Below are positions 8,357-16,108 of a stretch of 64,000 nucleotides of DNA, piece by piece; position 1 is the first letter of the stretch; every line of letters begins with the position of its first letter. The position numbers and the translations under genes are program-made. The notes beneath the pieces were generated by a model. That model was given only the letters and a program-made list of their open reading frames with translations. It did not search any database and was not told the origin of the DNA. This stretch comes from Pseudomonas sp. FP453 (GTDB lineage Bacteria > Pseudomonadota > Gammaproteobacteria > Pseudomonadales > Pseudomonadaceae): the NCBI RefSeq assembly GCF_030687495.1, contig NZ_CP117435.1, positions 4,592,501 through 4,656,500 on the forward strand, in the 5' to 3' direction.

Positions 8357-9085
8357 ATGTCCGTGCACACCATGGAAACCCTGGCGCTGTTCGACAGCGC
8401 GCCCTACCAGAATGCGTTCAGCGCGCGGGTCATCGCCGTCAGCGAACACGGCATCGCCCTGGAGCACACGCTGTTCTACCCCACGGGCGGCGGGCAACCG
8501 GGCGACACCGGGCACTTCACCCTGGCCGATGGCACGCGGGTCGAGGTCGTCGGCACCGTGCGCGACCCGGTGCTGCGCTCGATCATCTGGCACCAGGTGG
8601 AACACTGCCCCGAACAATTGACCTCGGGCGTGCAGGTTGACGCCGGCCTCGATTGGGAGCGGCGCTACCAGCACATGAAGATGCACACCTGCCTGCACCT
8701 GTTGTGCTCGATCATCGACGCCCCTGTGACCGGTTGCAGCATCAGCGCCGACAAAGGTCGCCTGGATTTCGACCTGCCGGAAATGACCCTCGACAAGGAC
8801 AGCATCACCCGCGACCTCAATGCGCTGATCGAACAGGCCCACACGGTGAAGGCCCTGTCGATGCCCGCCTCGGAGTATTCGACCCTGCTGCAAATCACCC
8901 GCACCCAGGCGGTTGCGCCGCCGGTGGTGCAAGGCTCGGTGCGCATCATCGAGATTGCCGGGGTGGATATCCAGCCGTGCGGCGGCACCCATGTGATCAA
9001 CACCGAGGAAATCGGCCGGGTGTTCTGCGAGAAGATCGAGAAGAAGAGCAAGCACAACCGCCGGGTCATCCTGCGTTTTGAATAA
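8357..9085 (+). CDS. AlaX-type trans-acting aminoacyl-tRNA editing protein
   Basis: A 242-residue free-standing relative of the alanyl-tRNA synthetase editing domain. It has the glycine-rich motif PTGGGQPGDTG (42-52) of the longer AlaX forms, the zinc motif HTCLH (H110, H114) and the second zinc motif CGGTH (C208, H212). AlaX proteins hydrolyse Ser-tRNA(Ala) or Gly-tRNA(Ala). Its location as last gene of a serine-activation and sulfur-transfer operon is unexpected: it may protect the cell against tRNA mischarged by serine, cysteine or an unusual amino acid made by the pathway. ATG 8357 has GGAGG six bases upstream. Function class is firm; the link to the pathway is inference. Confidence 0.85.
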   Translation: MSVHTMETLALFDSAPYQNAFSARVIAVSEHGIALEHTLFYPTGGGQPGDTGHFTLADGTRVEVVGTVRDPVLRSIIWHQVEHCPEQLTSGVQVDAGLDWERRYQHMKMHTCLHLLCSIIDAPVTGCSISADKGRLDFDLPEMTLDKDSITRDLNALIEQAHTVKALSMPASEYSTLLQITRTQAVAPPVVQGSVRIIEIAGVDIQPCGGTHVINTEEIGRVFCEKIEKKSKHNRRVILRFE

Positions 9086-9092
9086 CCCTCAA

Positions 9093-9124
9093 GCGCCTGG
9101 GGCGCCAATGCCCCAGCCGCTTTT
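9093..9124 (+). terminator. Rho-independent terminator candidate after the AlaX gene
   Basis: Stem CTGGGGC (9097-9103) and GCCCCAG (9110-9116) with a six-base loop, extended by an outer GCG/CGC pair and followed by TTTT. It lies just after the AlaX stop codon, so the ABC transporter genes downstream are probably a separate transcript with a promoter in 9125-9322. Confidence 0.6.
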
Positions 9125-9322
9125 CGTACAGCGAACTGACAGGAAATTTATCCGCTTGTAACATTCAGAAACGTATCATCCCACCAGCAGCCATCGTCCT
9201 GATGCGCGGCTACTTGAACCTCCAGGAAAGCACACCCGCCCGTTCCCGGAGGGTCTTTCGTACAGAAGCCATGCTCACCCCATCGCCGCCCCTGAACCTG
9301 AACGCAGCAGGAATGACTGCCT

Positions 9323-11069
9323 ATGAATAAAGTGCTCCGTCACTACATACCAGCCTCCACCTTGCGCTTGCTGCCCAATCGCTGGGACCTGTGTCGCCCT
9401 GCCGTTGGTGATCGGCTTTCTGCTGTTTTTTTCCATCACCGCACGGGAAACCTGGGCGCCCATCGACACGTTGCAGAGTGAGGTCATCTCCCTCGACCCG
9501 GCCAACCTGCCGGAATACGCCATGCGCACCACCCTGCGCATGCTCGCGGCGATGGTGGCGGCGCTGGTGTTCACCTTCCTCTACGGCACCCTCGCGGCAA
9601 AAAGCCGGCGCGCCGAAAAACTCCTGGTGCCGGTGCTCGACATCCTGCAATCGGTGCCGGTACTCGGTTACATCTCGTTTACCGTGACCTTCTTCCTGCT
9701 GCTGTTTCCCGGCCGTGTGCTCGGCGCCGAGTGTGCGGCGATCTTTGCGATCTTCACCAGCCAGGCCTGGAACATGACGTTCAGCTTCTACCAGTCGCTG
9801 CGCATGTTGCCCCATGACCTGGTGGAAGTGTCCACCAACCTGCGGCTGTCGGGCTGGCAACGTTTCTGGAAGCTCGACGTGCCCTTCGCCATGCCCGGCC
9901 TGGTGTGGAACATGATGATGAGCATGTCCGGCGGCTGGTTTTTTGTGGTCGCTTCCGAGGCCATCACCGTCGGCGACAAGACCATCACTTTGCCCGGCGT
10001 GGGTTCGTACCTGGCCCTGGCCATCGCGCAGAAAGACCTGCATGCGGTGGGGTACGTGATCCTCGCGATGATCGCGGTGATCCTGATCTACGACCAGTTC
10101 CTGTTCCGCCCGCTGGTGGCCTGGGCCGACAAATTCCGCATGGAAACCACCGCTTCCCAGGGCGCCGCGCCGCAATCCTGGGTGTTGAACCTGATCCAAC
10201 GCACGCGCATGGTCCAGCGCATCCTGCGCCCCATCACCCGCAGCATCAGCCGTATCGGCAACAAACGCTTCAGCCTGGCCGGTGGTGCGCTCAAGGCGCT
10301 GCCGAGCGAATCACCGGCAGCCTCCAAGGTGATCGATTGGGTCTGGGGCACGTTGATTGCCGTGCTCACCGCCTACGCGCTGTACCACATCGTGATGTAC
10401 GTCGGCACCGAAGTGACCTTCGCCGAGGTCGGCCATGTGTTCGTGCTCGGCTTGATCACCCTGATGCGTGTGACGGGCCTGATCCTGATCGCCTCGCTGA
10501 TCTGGGTGCCGCTGGGGGTGATGATCGGCCTGCGCCCGCGCCTGGCGCAAAAGATCCAGCCCGTGGCGCAGTTCCTCGCGGCGTTCCCGGCAAACCTGCT
10601 GTTCCCGGTGTTTGTCATCGTGATCCTGCACTACCACCTCAACCCGGACATCTGGCTCAGCCCGCTGATCGTGCTCGGCACCCAGTGGTACATCCTGTTC
10701 AACGTGGTGGCCGGTGCCAGTGCGTTTCCCAATGACTACAAGGAAGCCGCCGCCAACTTCCGCATTCGCGGCTGGTTGTGGTGGCGCAAGGTGATGCTGC
10801 CGGGGATTTTCCCCTATTACGTCACCGGCGCGATTACCGCCTCCGGTGGTGCGTGGAACGCCAGCATCGTTTCCGAGTACGTGTCCTGGGGCCAGGACAA
10901 CGTGGTCGCCCACGGCCTCGGCGCCTACATCGCACAAACCACCGCTGCCGGCGACTTCCCGAAGATCGCCCTGGGCGTGGTGGTGATGTCGATCTTTGTG
11001 GTGGCCTTCAACCGCGCGGTCTGGCGCCCGATGTACGCCCTGGCGGAAAACAAACTGCGTCTGAATTGA
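9323..11069 (+). CDS. NitT/TauT-family ABC transporter permease, two fused permease units (5' frame break)
   Basis: Membrane component of an importer-type ABC system. The open frame from about 9327 to 11069 encodes two permease modules in tandem, each with several helices and an EAA-like loop: one around EVSTNLRLSGWQRFWKLD and one around EAAANFRIRGWLWWRKVM. The natural N-terminus (MNKVLRHYIPAS..., ATG 9323 with AGGAATG upstream) is in a different frame and joins the rest by one base at about 9390-9392, where ...GACCTG(T)GTCGCC... would read through if one T were absent. Expected length is then about 581 residues. Without repair, the first in-frame starts are TTG 9405 and GTG 9408, neither with a ribosome site. 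Either a recent mutation or a sequence error. No periplasmic binding protein is next to it; the ATPase follows by 15 bases. Relatives import sulfonates, nitrate or bicarbonate. Confidence 0.8.
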
Positions 11070-11084
11070 GGGGGATGCACCCAG

Positions 11085-12407
11085 ATGACTACCACGACCG
11101 AACACACCGCCGACACCCCGCAAATCTATTCGCTGAAAAATGTGAACCGGGTGTTCGGCAAAGGCAAAGATGAACTGCACGTGCTCAGCGGCGTCGACCT
11201 GAGCCTGCACGAAGGCGAGATCGTCGGCATGCTCGGGCGCTCCGGCTCCGGCAAATCCACCCTGCTGCGCATCATTGCCGGGCTGATCCAGCCGTCATCA
11301 GGCGAGGTGCGTTACCACGGCGTGCCACTGACCGGCCCGGCCGAAGGCGTGGCCATGGTGTTCCAGACCTTCGCCCTGTTCCCCTGGCTGACCGTGCTGG
11401 AAAACGTCGAAGCAGGCCTGCAAGCCTTACAGGTCGAACGCAAAGAAACCCGCCGCCGCGCCCTGGCCGCCATCGACCTGATCGGCCTCGACGGTTTTGA
11501 AAACGCCTACCCCCGCGAGCTGTCCGGCGGCATGCGCCAGCGCGTCGGGTTTGCCCGTGGCCTGGTGGTCAACCCGACCCTGCTGCTGATGGACGAACCC
11601 TTCTCCGCCCTCGACGTGCTCACCGCCGAAACCCTGCGCACCGACTTGCTGGACCTGTGGAGTGGCAAGCAACTGCCGATCAAGTCGATCCTGATCGTGA
11701 CTCACAACATCGAAGAAGCGGTGCTGATGTGCGACCGCATCCTCGTGCTGTCCTCCAACCCCGGCCGTGTGGTCGCCGAGATCAAGGTGCCGTTTGCCCA
11801 CCCGCGCAACCGGCTGGACCCGACCTTCCGGCAAATGGTCGATGACATCTATGCGCTGATGACCGACCGGCGCAGCGCCGATGCCAGCGCCGGCAAGCCC
11901 GAGCTGAAAATGAGCAGCCTGCTGCCGGAAGTCTCCACCAACCTGATGGCCGGCCTGATCGAAACCCTGGCCGCCGAGCCCTACAACGGCCACGCCGGCT
12001 TGCCCACCGTGGCCGAGCGGCGCTTGCTGGAAGTCGATGACCTGTTTCCCGTGGCGGAAATGCTCGAGCACCTGGGCTTCGCCGAACTCAAGGGCGCCGA
12101 CATCACCCTCACCGACGCCGGCAAGTTGTTTGCCGACTATGGCACCCAGGAACGCAAGACCCTGTTCGCCGAGCACCTGATCCAGCATGTGCCGTTGGCC
12201 GCGCGCATTCACCAGGTGCTGCTCGAACGCAGCGGGCACCGCGCGCCACGGGTGCGTTTCGAGCAGGAGCTGGAGGACTCGATGACCGAGGCCTTCGTCG
12301 AAAAAACCCTGGAAAGCGTGGTGGCGTGGGGACGGTATGCGGAGATTTTCTCGTATGACGACCATACCGAGACATTCAGCCTGGAAGATGTTGAAGGCAG
12401 CCTGTAA
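11085..12407 (+). CDS. NitT/TauT-family ABC transporter ATPase with C-terminal AAA-associated domain
   Basis: The 440-residue ATPase partner of the preceding permease. Residues 1-260 form the nucleotide-binding domain: Walker A GRSGSGKST, Q-loop VFQTFALFPWL, signature LSGGMRQR, Walker B LLLMDEP and switch His in VTHNIEEA. The remaining ~170 residues are an extra C-terminal domain of the kind seen on a subset of nitrate/taurine-type ATPases (AAA-associated domain). RBS GAGGGGGATG precedes the ATG. Together with the double permease this would be a two-gene transporter whose binding protein is encoded elsewhere. A sulfur compound is an attractive substrate given the neighbouring operon, but this is not shown by the sequence. 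Confidence 0.88.
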   Translation: MTTTTEHTADTPQIYSLKNVNRVFGKGKDELHVLSGVDLSLHEGEIVGMLGRSGSGKSTLLRIIAGLIQPSSGEVRYHGVPLTGPAEGVAMVFQTFALFPWLTVLENVEAGLQALQVERKETRRRALAAIDLIGLDGFENAYPRELSGGMRQRVGFARGLVVNPTLLLMDEPFSALDVLTAETLRTDLLDLWSGKQLPIKSILIVTHNIEEAVLMCDRILVLSSNPGRVVAEIKVPFAHPRNRLDPTFRQMVDDIYALMTDRRSADASAGKPELKMSSLLPEVSTNLMAGLIETLAAEPYNGHAGLPTVAERRLLEVDDLFPVAEMLEHLGFAELKGADITLTDAGKLFADYGTQERKTLFAEHLIQHVPLAARIHQVLLERSGHRAPRVRFEQELEDSMTEAFVEKTLESVVAWGRYAEIFSYDDHTETFSLEDVEGSL

Positions 12408-12440
12408 GCCCTTCGCGTTGAATGAACCACACCTAAAGAA

Positions 12441-12462
12441 ATGTGGGAGCTGGCTCCCACAT
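12441..12462. repeat. Collapsed REP palindrome
   Basis: A near-minimal REP unit in which GTGGGAGC and GCTCCCAC are separated by only two bases, giving a perfect hairpin. It looks like a REP pair that has lost its centre. No T-run follows, so it is not an obvious terminator. Confidence 0.65.
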
Positions 12463-12583
12463 TGACTGTAGCGTTGCCCACCTGAAAAACACGATCACAA
12501 GCCTTGTTGACTGGCGATGGCTCCCCCGCGCTTGAGCGCCCGGTTCAACACACGCCGCGTGAAGGTGCGGGCGGGCTGTTGGG

Positions 12584-13111
12584 TTAAGCGCTGAGACCGT
12601 CGAAGAACTGGTCGATTTTGCGCAGCATCACCTCTCTGTCCTGGTGCCCGAACCGATCATCCAACGCACTCAAGCGTGAGAGCGGCGTCGGGCTGTGTTG
12701 TACAGACCTGACATCGCCGACGAACGAGTCAACGTTGCCCGCTATCACCTCTCTGTCCGGGAGTCTGACCCCCTCATTCAACCCACTCAAGCGTGAGAGC
12801 GGCGTCGGGCTGTTGGGTACAGCCCTGATATCGACGGCCAGCTGGCCTACGCCATCGTGCATCAGGCTACCTCCCCGTGGGGTGGACCCGTCGACGCGAG
12901 ACAGCGGCATTGGGTTTTGCAAACCCGCATGGGTTGCAAACAGCCCGCGCGGTAGTGACGCCATCGTCCCCTGAGGCAGCGCTGGACCTGACACAGTCAT
13001 GTGCCCGGAGCGGGCCTGGGCACTGTCTGCGTACCGGATGGGCGCAGGGGGCGCAGACAATTCAAAACTGGCGTAGTGAGGCGCATAAGCCTGTGGATGT
13101 GTGCAAATCAT
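12584..13111 (-). CDS. Hypothetical protein with tandem ~39-residue repeats; candidate HrpL-regulated secreted protein
   Basis: I do not recognise this 175-residue protein. Its C-terminal two thirds consist of about three repeats of roughly 39 residues, each with a core like SPTPLSRLS followed by a DREV segment; the last two are near-identical at the DNA level, the first (NPMPLSRVD) is degenerate. The N-terminal 50 residues are rich in Ser, Ala, Pro and lack acidic residues in the first 16, with no signal peptide or membrane helix. Start ATG 13111 has AGAGGT seven bases upstream. A GGAACC-N15-CCAATCA element lies 80 bases upstream, resembling a HrpL promoter. The combination suggests a type III secreted effector or helper; no secretion genes are in the window. 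The gene stands alone between unrelated operons. Confidence 0.65.
   Translation of the reverse strand: MICTHPQAYAPHYASFELSAPPAPIRYADSAQARSGHMTVSGPALPQGTMASLPRGLFATHAGLQNPMPLSRVDGSTPRGGSLMHDGVGQLAVDIRAVPNSPTPLSRLSGLNEGVRLPDREVIAGNVDSFVGDVRSVQHSPTPLSRLSALDDRFGHQDREVMLRKIDQFFDGLSA
12627..12813. repeat. Direct repeats, 117-bp period, within the repeat-protein gene
   Basis: Two units offset by exactly 117 bases. ATCACCTCTCTGTCC occurs at 12627 and 12744, and a 30-base identical stretch occurs at 12667-12696 and 12784-12813 (core AAGCGTGAGAGCGGCGTC). The period equals 39 codons, so the repeat expands or contracts the protein in frame. Confidence 0.9.
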
Positions 13112-13158
13112 TGAAGTACCTCTTCAGATTCAAGGTTTAGCTCGGGGAGCACTTGGCG

Positions 13159-13182
13159 GGCGACCGGTAACCACCGGTCGCC
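13159..13182. other. Perfect 10-bp hairpin in the leader of the repeat-protein gene
   Basis: GGCGACCGGT at 13159-13168 and ACCGGTCGCC at 13173-13182 are exact inverted repeats around the loop AACC. It sits between the candidate HrpL promoter and the start codon, near the expected 5' end of the transcript. No T-run follows on either strand. It may stabilise the transcript, bind a regulator or end transcription from prpD. Confidence 0.7.
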
Positions 13183-13190
13183 TGACTATC

Positions 13191-13218
13191 TGATTGGCAT
13201 TTATCCGAAAACGGTTCC
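13191..13218 (-). promoter_or_regulatory. Candidate HrpL (type III secretion sigma factor) promoter
   Basis: On the minus strand GGAACC is followed after exactly 15 bases by CCAATCA. The HrpL consensus is GGAACC-N15/16-CCACNNA, so all six bases of the first box and four of the five fixed bases of the second match. It is about 80 bases upstream of the start codon of the repeat protein. The call rests on this match alone. Confidence 0.5.
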
Positions 13219-13282
13219 GCAAATGTAGGAAGCGCGAACCGCCGAGTCTTCAGGCTTCAAGCCTGGCCCTTGCGCAGGCTGT

Positions 13283-14767
13283 TCACACCACCCACAGATC
13301 GACAAACCGATTCACCGGCGTGGCCTCAAGCTTCGCCTGATCCTTGCACAACGCAAAAATCTCCCCGCTGCGCTGCGCGGCAAACCGCGTGGCCAGGTTG
13401 GCCTTGAACTTGTCTTCCAGCAACGGAATGCCCTCCACCCGGCGCCGACGATGGCCGATCGGGTATTCCACCGCCACTTGCTCGGTGCTGGAGCCGCCCG
13501 TGAAAAACACCTGCACGGCGTTGGCAATCGAGCGCTTGTCCGCTTCCAGGTATTCGCGGCTGTAGCGCGGGTCTTCGACGATGACCATCTTGTCGCGCAA
13601 CGCGTCGATGATCGGGTGCGCAGCGTGGAACTCATCCTCGTACTGCTCGGCCACCAGGTTGCCGAACGCCAGCGGCACGGCGGTCATGTATTGCAGGCAG
13701 TGGTCGCGGTCGGCGGCGTTGGCCAGTTGGCCGACCTTGGAGATGATGCGGATCGCCGACTCATGGGTGGTGATTACGATGCGCTCGATTTCATGCAGGC
13801 GATCCTTGACCAACGGGTGCAAGGTCACGGCGGCTTCGCAGGCGGTTTGCGCGTGGAATTCAGCGGGAAAGCTGATCTTGAACAGCACGTTTTCCATCAC
13901 GTAAGTGCCGTAGGGCTGGGACAGGCTGAAGGCGCGCTTGTCCTCGGGCTTGAGGGCCAGGTCCTTGTTGGTGTGGCTGAACAGCACGTCGTAGAACCCC
14001 CATTGCGGCGCACTCAAGACGCCGGGGATGCCCATTTCGCCACGCAGGGCGATGTCGGCCAGGCGCACGCCGCGACTCGACGCATCCCCCGCCGCCCACG
14101 ATTTGCGTGAGCCGGCATTCGGCGCATGGCGGTAAGTGCGCAACGCTTGGCCATCGACAAAGGCATGGGACAAGGCCGCCAGCAGTTGCTCGCGGTTGGC
14201 GCCCATCAGCTTGGCGGTGACGGCGGTGGAGGCGACTTTCACCAGCAGCACGTGGTCGAGGCCGACGCGGTTGAACGAGTTTTCCAGGGCAATCACGCCC
14301 TGGATTTCGTGGGCCATGATCATCGCGTCCAGCACCGCGCGCACGGTCAGCGGCGCGTCGCCGTTGGCCACGCGCTTTTGCGAGAGGTGGTCGGCCACGG
14401 CGAGGATGCCGCCGAGGTTATCCGAAGGGTGGCCCCATTCGGCGGCGAGCCAGGTGTCGTTGTAGTCGAGCCAGCGCACGATGCAGCCGATGTCCCAGGC
14501 GGCCTTGACCGGGTCGAGTCGGAACGAAGTGCCCGGCACCCGTGCGCCGAACGGCACTACCGTGCCTTCGACAATCGGCCCCAGGTGCTTGGTGCACTCG
14601 GGGAAACGCAGGGCCAGCAGGCCGCAACCCAGGGTGTCCATCAGGCAGTTGCGGGCCGTGTCCAGCGCGGCCGGGGAGTCGATCCGGTAGTTGAGGACGT
14701 AGTCGGCGATGTCCTGCAAGACCTGGTCGTAGTCGGGGCGGTGGTTCTGGTCGACGTTGGCGCTCAT
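13283..14767 (-). CDS. prpD: 2-methylcitrate dehydratase
   Basis: Dehydrates 2-methylcitrate in the methylcitrate cycle that oxidises propionyl-CoA to pyruvate. The 494-residue product has normal PrpD length and family features: [20 protein letters not shown] near the N-terminus, [19 protein letters not shown] around 100-120 and [19 protein letters not shown] in the middle. It is the last gene of the minus-strand prp cluster, separated from prpF by about 140 bases containing one REP element. In organisms with AcnD and PrpF, methylcitrate is dehydrated by AcnD to the trans isomer, so PrpD may be accessory. ATG 14767 gives the usual N-terminus; a GGAGTACTGCC stretch upstream is a plausible ribosome site. 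Confidence 0.92.
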   Translation of the reverse strand: MSANVDQNHRPDYDQVLQDIADYVLNYRIDSPAALDTARNCLMDTLGCGLLALRFPECTKHLGPIVEGTVVPFGARVPGTSFRLDPVKAAWDIGCIVRWLDYNDTWLAAEWGHPSDNLGGILAVADHLSQKRVANGDAPLTVRAVLDAMIMAHEIQGVIALENSFNRVGLDHVLLVKVASTAVTAKLMGANREQLLAALSHAFVDGQALRTYRHAPNAGSRKSWAAGDASSRGVRLADIALRGEMGIPGVLSAPQWGFYDVLFSHTNKDLALKPEDKRAFSLSQPYGTYVMENVLFKISFPAEFHAQTACEAAVTLHPLVKDRLHEIERIVITTHESAIRIISKVGQLANAADRDHCLQYMTAVPLAFGNLVAEQYEDEFHAAHPIIDALRDKMVIVEDPRYSREYLEADKRSIANAVQVFFTGGSSTEQVAVEYPIGHRRRRVEGIPLLEDKFKANLATRFAAQRSGEIFALCKDQAKLEATPVNRFVDLWVV

Positions 14768-14862
14768 GGCAGTACTCCAAGAATGGGTTGGGGTTGGTCC
14801 TCGGGCTCACGGTTAATCGGGTTTTGGCCGGTCTGGTTGCCTGCCTTGGAATAGAGATCCCT

Positions 14863-14890
14863 TGTGGGAGCGGGCAAGCCCGCTCCCACA
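14863..14890. repeat. REP element (single palindrome)
   Basis: One symmetric unit, TGTGGGAGCGGGC then AAG then CCCGCTCCCACA, between prpF and prpD. It could form a strong hairpin in the operon transcript and so lower expression of prpD relative to upstream genes. Confidence 0.85.
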
Positions 14891-14906
14891 GGGTTAGTGT
14901 GATGTT

Positions 14907-16097
14907 TTAGAAGGCATCGCCGGGAATGCGCACAAAGCCCTCCATCAACACCCGCGCACTTCGGCTCATGATGGCCTTCTTCACCACCCACTCACCGTTG
15001 ACTTCACTGGCCTCGGCGCCCACCCGCAACGTGCCGGACGGATGGCCGAAGCGCACCGCATTACGCTCCACACCACCGGCCGCCAGGTTGACCAAGGTCC
15101 CGGAAATCGCCGCCGCCGTGCCAATCGCCACCGCTGCCGTGCCCATCATCGCGTGGTGCAGCTTGCCCATGGACAGCGCGCGCACCAGCAAGTCCACATC
15201 AGCGGCCTTGATCGCCTTGCCGCTGGAGGCCACGTAGTCCGCAGGCTTGGCAACAAACGCGACTTTCGGCGTGTGCTGGCGCTGGGCGGCTTCGTCCAGG
15301 TGCTTGATCAGGCCCATGCGCAGCGCGCCGTAGGCGCGCACGGTTTCGAACATCGCCAGGGCCTTGGGGTCGCTGTTGATCGCGCCTTGCAACTCGGTAC
15401 CGGTGTAGCCGAGGTCTTCGGCGTTGATAAAAATGGTCGGGATGCCGGCGTTGATCAGCGTCGCCTTGAAGGTGCCGACGCCGGGTACTTCGAGGTCATC
15501 CACCAGGTTGCCGGTAGGAAACATCGAACCGCCACCGCCCTCTTCTTCCGCCGCCGGGTCCATGAATTCCAACTGCACTTCAGCGGCCGGAAAGGTCACG
15601 CCGTCCAGCTCAAAGTCGCCGGTTTCCTGCACCGCACCGTCGGTGATCGGCACGTGGGCGATGATGGTCTTGCCGATATTGGCCTGCCACACCCGCACCA
15701 CGGCCACGCCGTTGTGGGGGATGCGGGACGAATCGACCAGCCCCGCGCTGACGGCGAACGAACCCACCGCCGCCGACAGGTTGCCGCAGTTGCCGCTCCA
15801 ATCCACAAACGGCTTGTCGATGGATACCTGGCCGAACAGGTAGTCCACGTCGTGATCGGCGCGGGTACTTTTGGCCAGGATCACCGTCTTGCTGGTGCTG
15901 GATGTGGCGCCGCCCATGCCGTCGATCTGCTTGTCGTAGGGATCGGGGCTGCCGATCACCCGCAGCAGCAGGGCATCCCGCGCAGCGCCTGGCACCTGCG
16001 CCACGGCGGGCAGGTCGGTGAGGCTGAAAAACACGCCCTTGCTGGTGCCGCCACGCATATAGGTGGCGGGAATCTTGATTTGCGCTGCATGTGCCAT
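14907..16097 (-). CDS. prpF: 2-methylaconitate cis-trans isomerase
   Basis: Isomerises trans- to cis-2-methylaconitate, the step that makes the AcnD product usable in the methylcitrate cycle. The 396-residue protein begins MAHAAQIKIPATYMRGGTSK, the characteristic PrpF N-terminus, and contains DCGNLSAAVG-like sequence (WSGNCGNLSAAVG) and FPTGN in the diaminopimelate epimerase-like fold. ATG 16097 is preceded by GAGGGGGGTAACC. The upstream acnD stop would be 12 bases away, so the two are translationally close. As sequenced, the acnD frame runs without a stop into prpF because of a frame break near the acnD end; the prpF start and body are intact. Confidence 0.93.
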   Translation of the reverse strand: MAHAAQIKIPATYMRGGTSKGVFFSLTDLPAVAQVPGAARDALLLRVIGSPDPYDKQIDGMGGATSSTSKTVILAKSTRADHDVDYLFGQVSIDKPFVDWSGNCGNLSAAVGSFAVSAGLVDSSRIPHNGVAVVRVWQANIGKTIIAHVPITDGAVQETGDFELDGVTFPAAEVQLEFMDPAAEEEGGGGSMFPTGNLVDDLEVPGVGTFKATLINAGIPTIFINAEDLGYTGTELQGAINSDPKALAMFETVRAYGALRMGLIKHLDEAAQRQHTPKVAFVAKPADYVASSGKAIKAADVDLLVRALSMGKLHHAMMGTAAVAIGTAAAISGTLVNLAAGGVERNAVRFGHPSGTLRVGAEASEVNGEWVVKKAIMSRSARVLMEGFVRIPGDAF

Positions 16098-16108
16098 GGT
16101 TACCCCCC

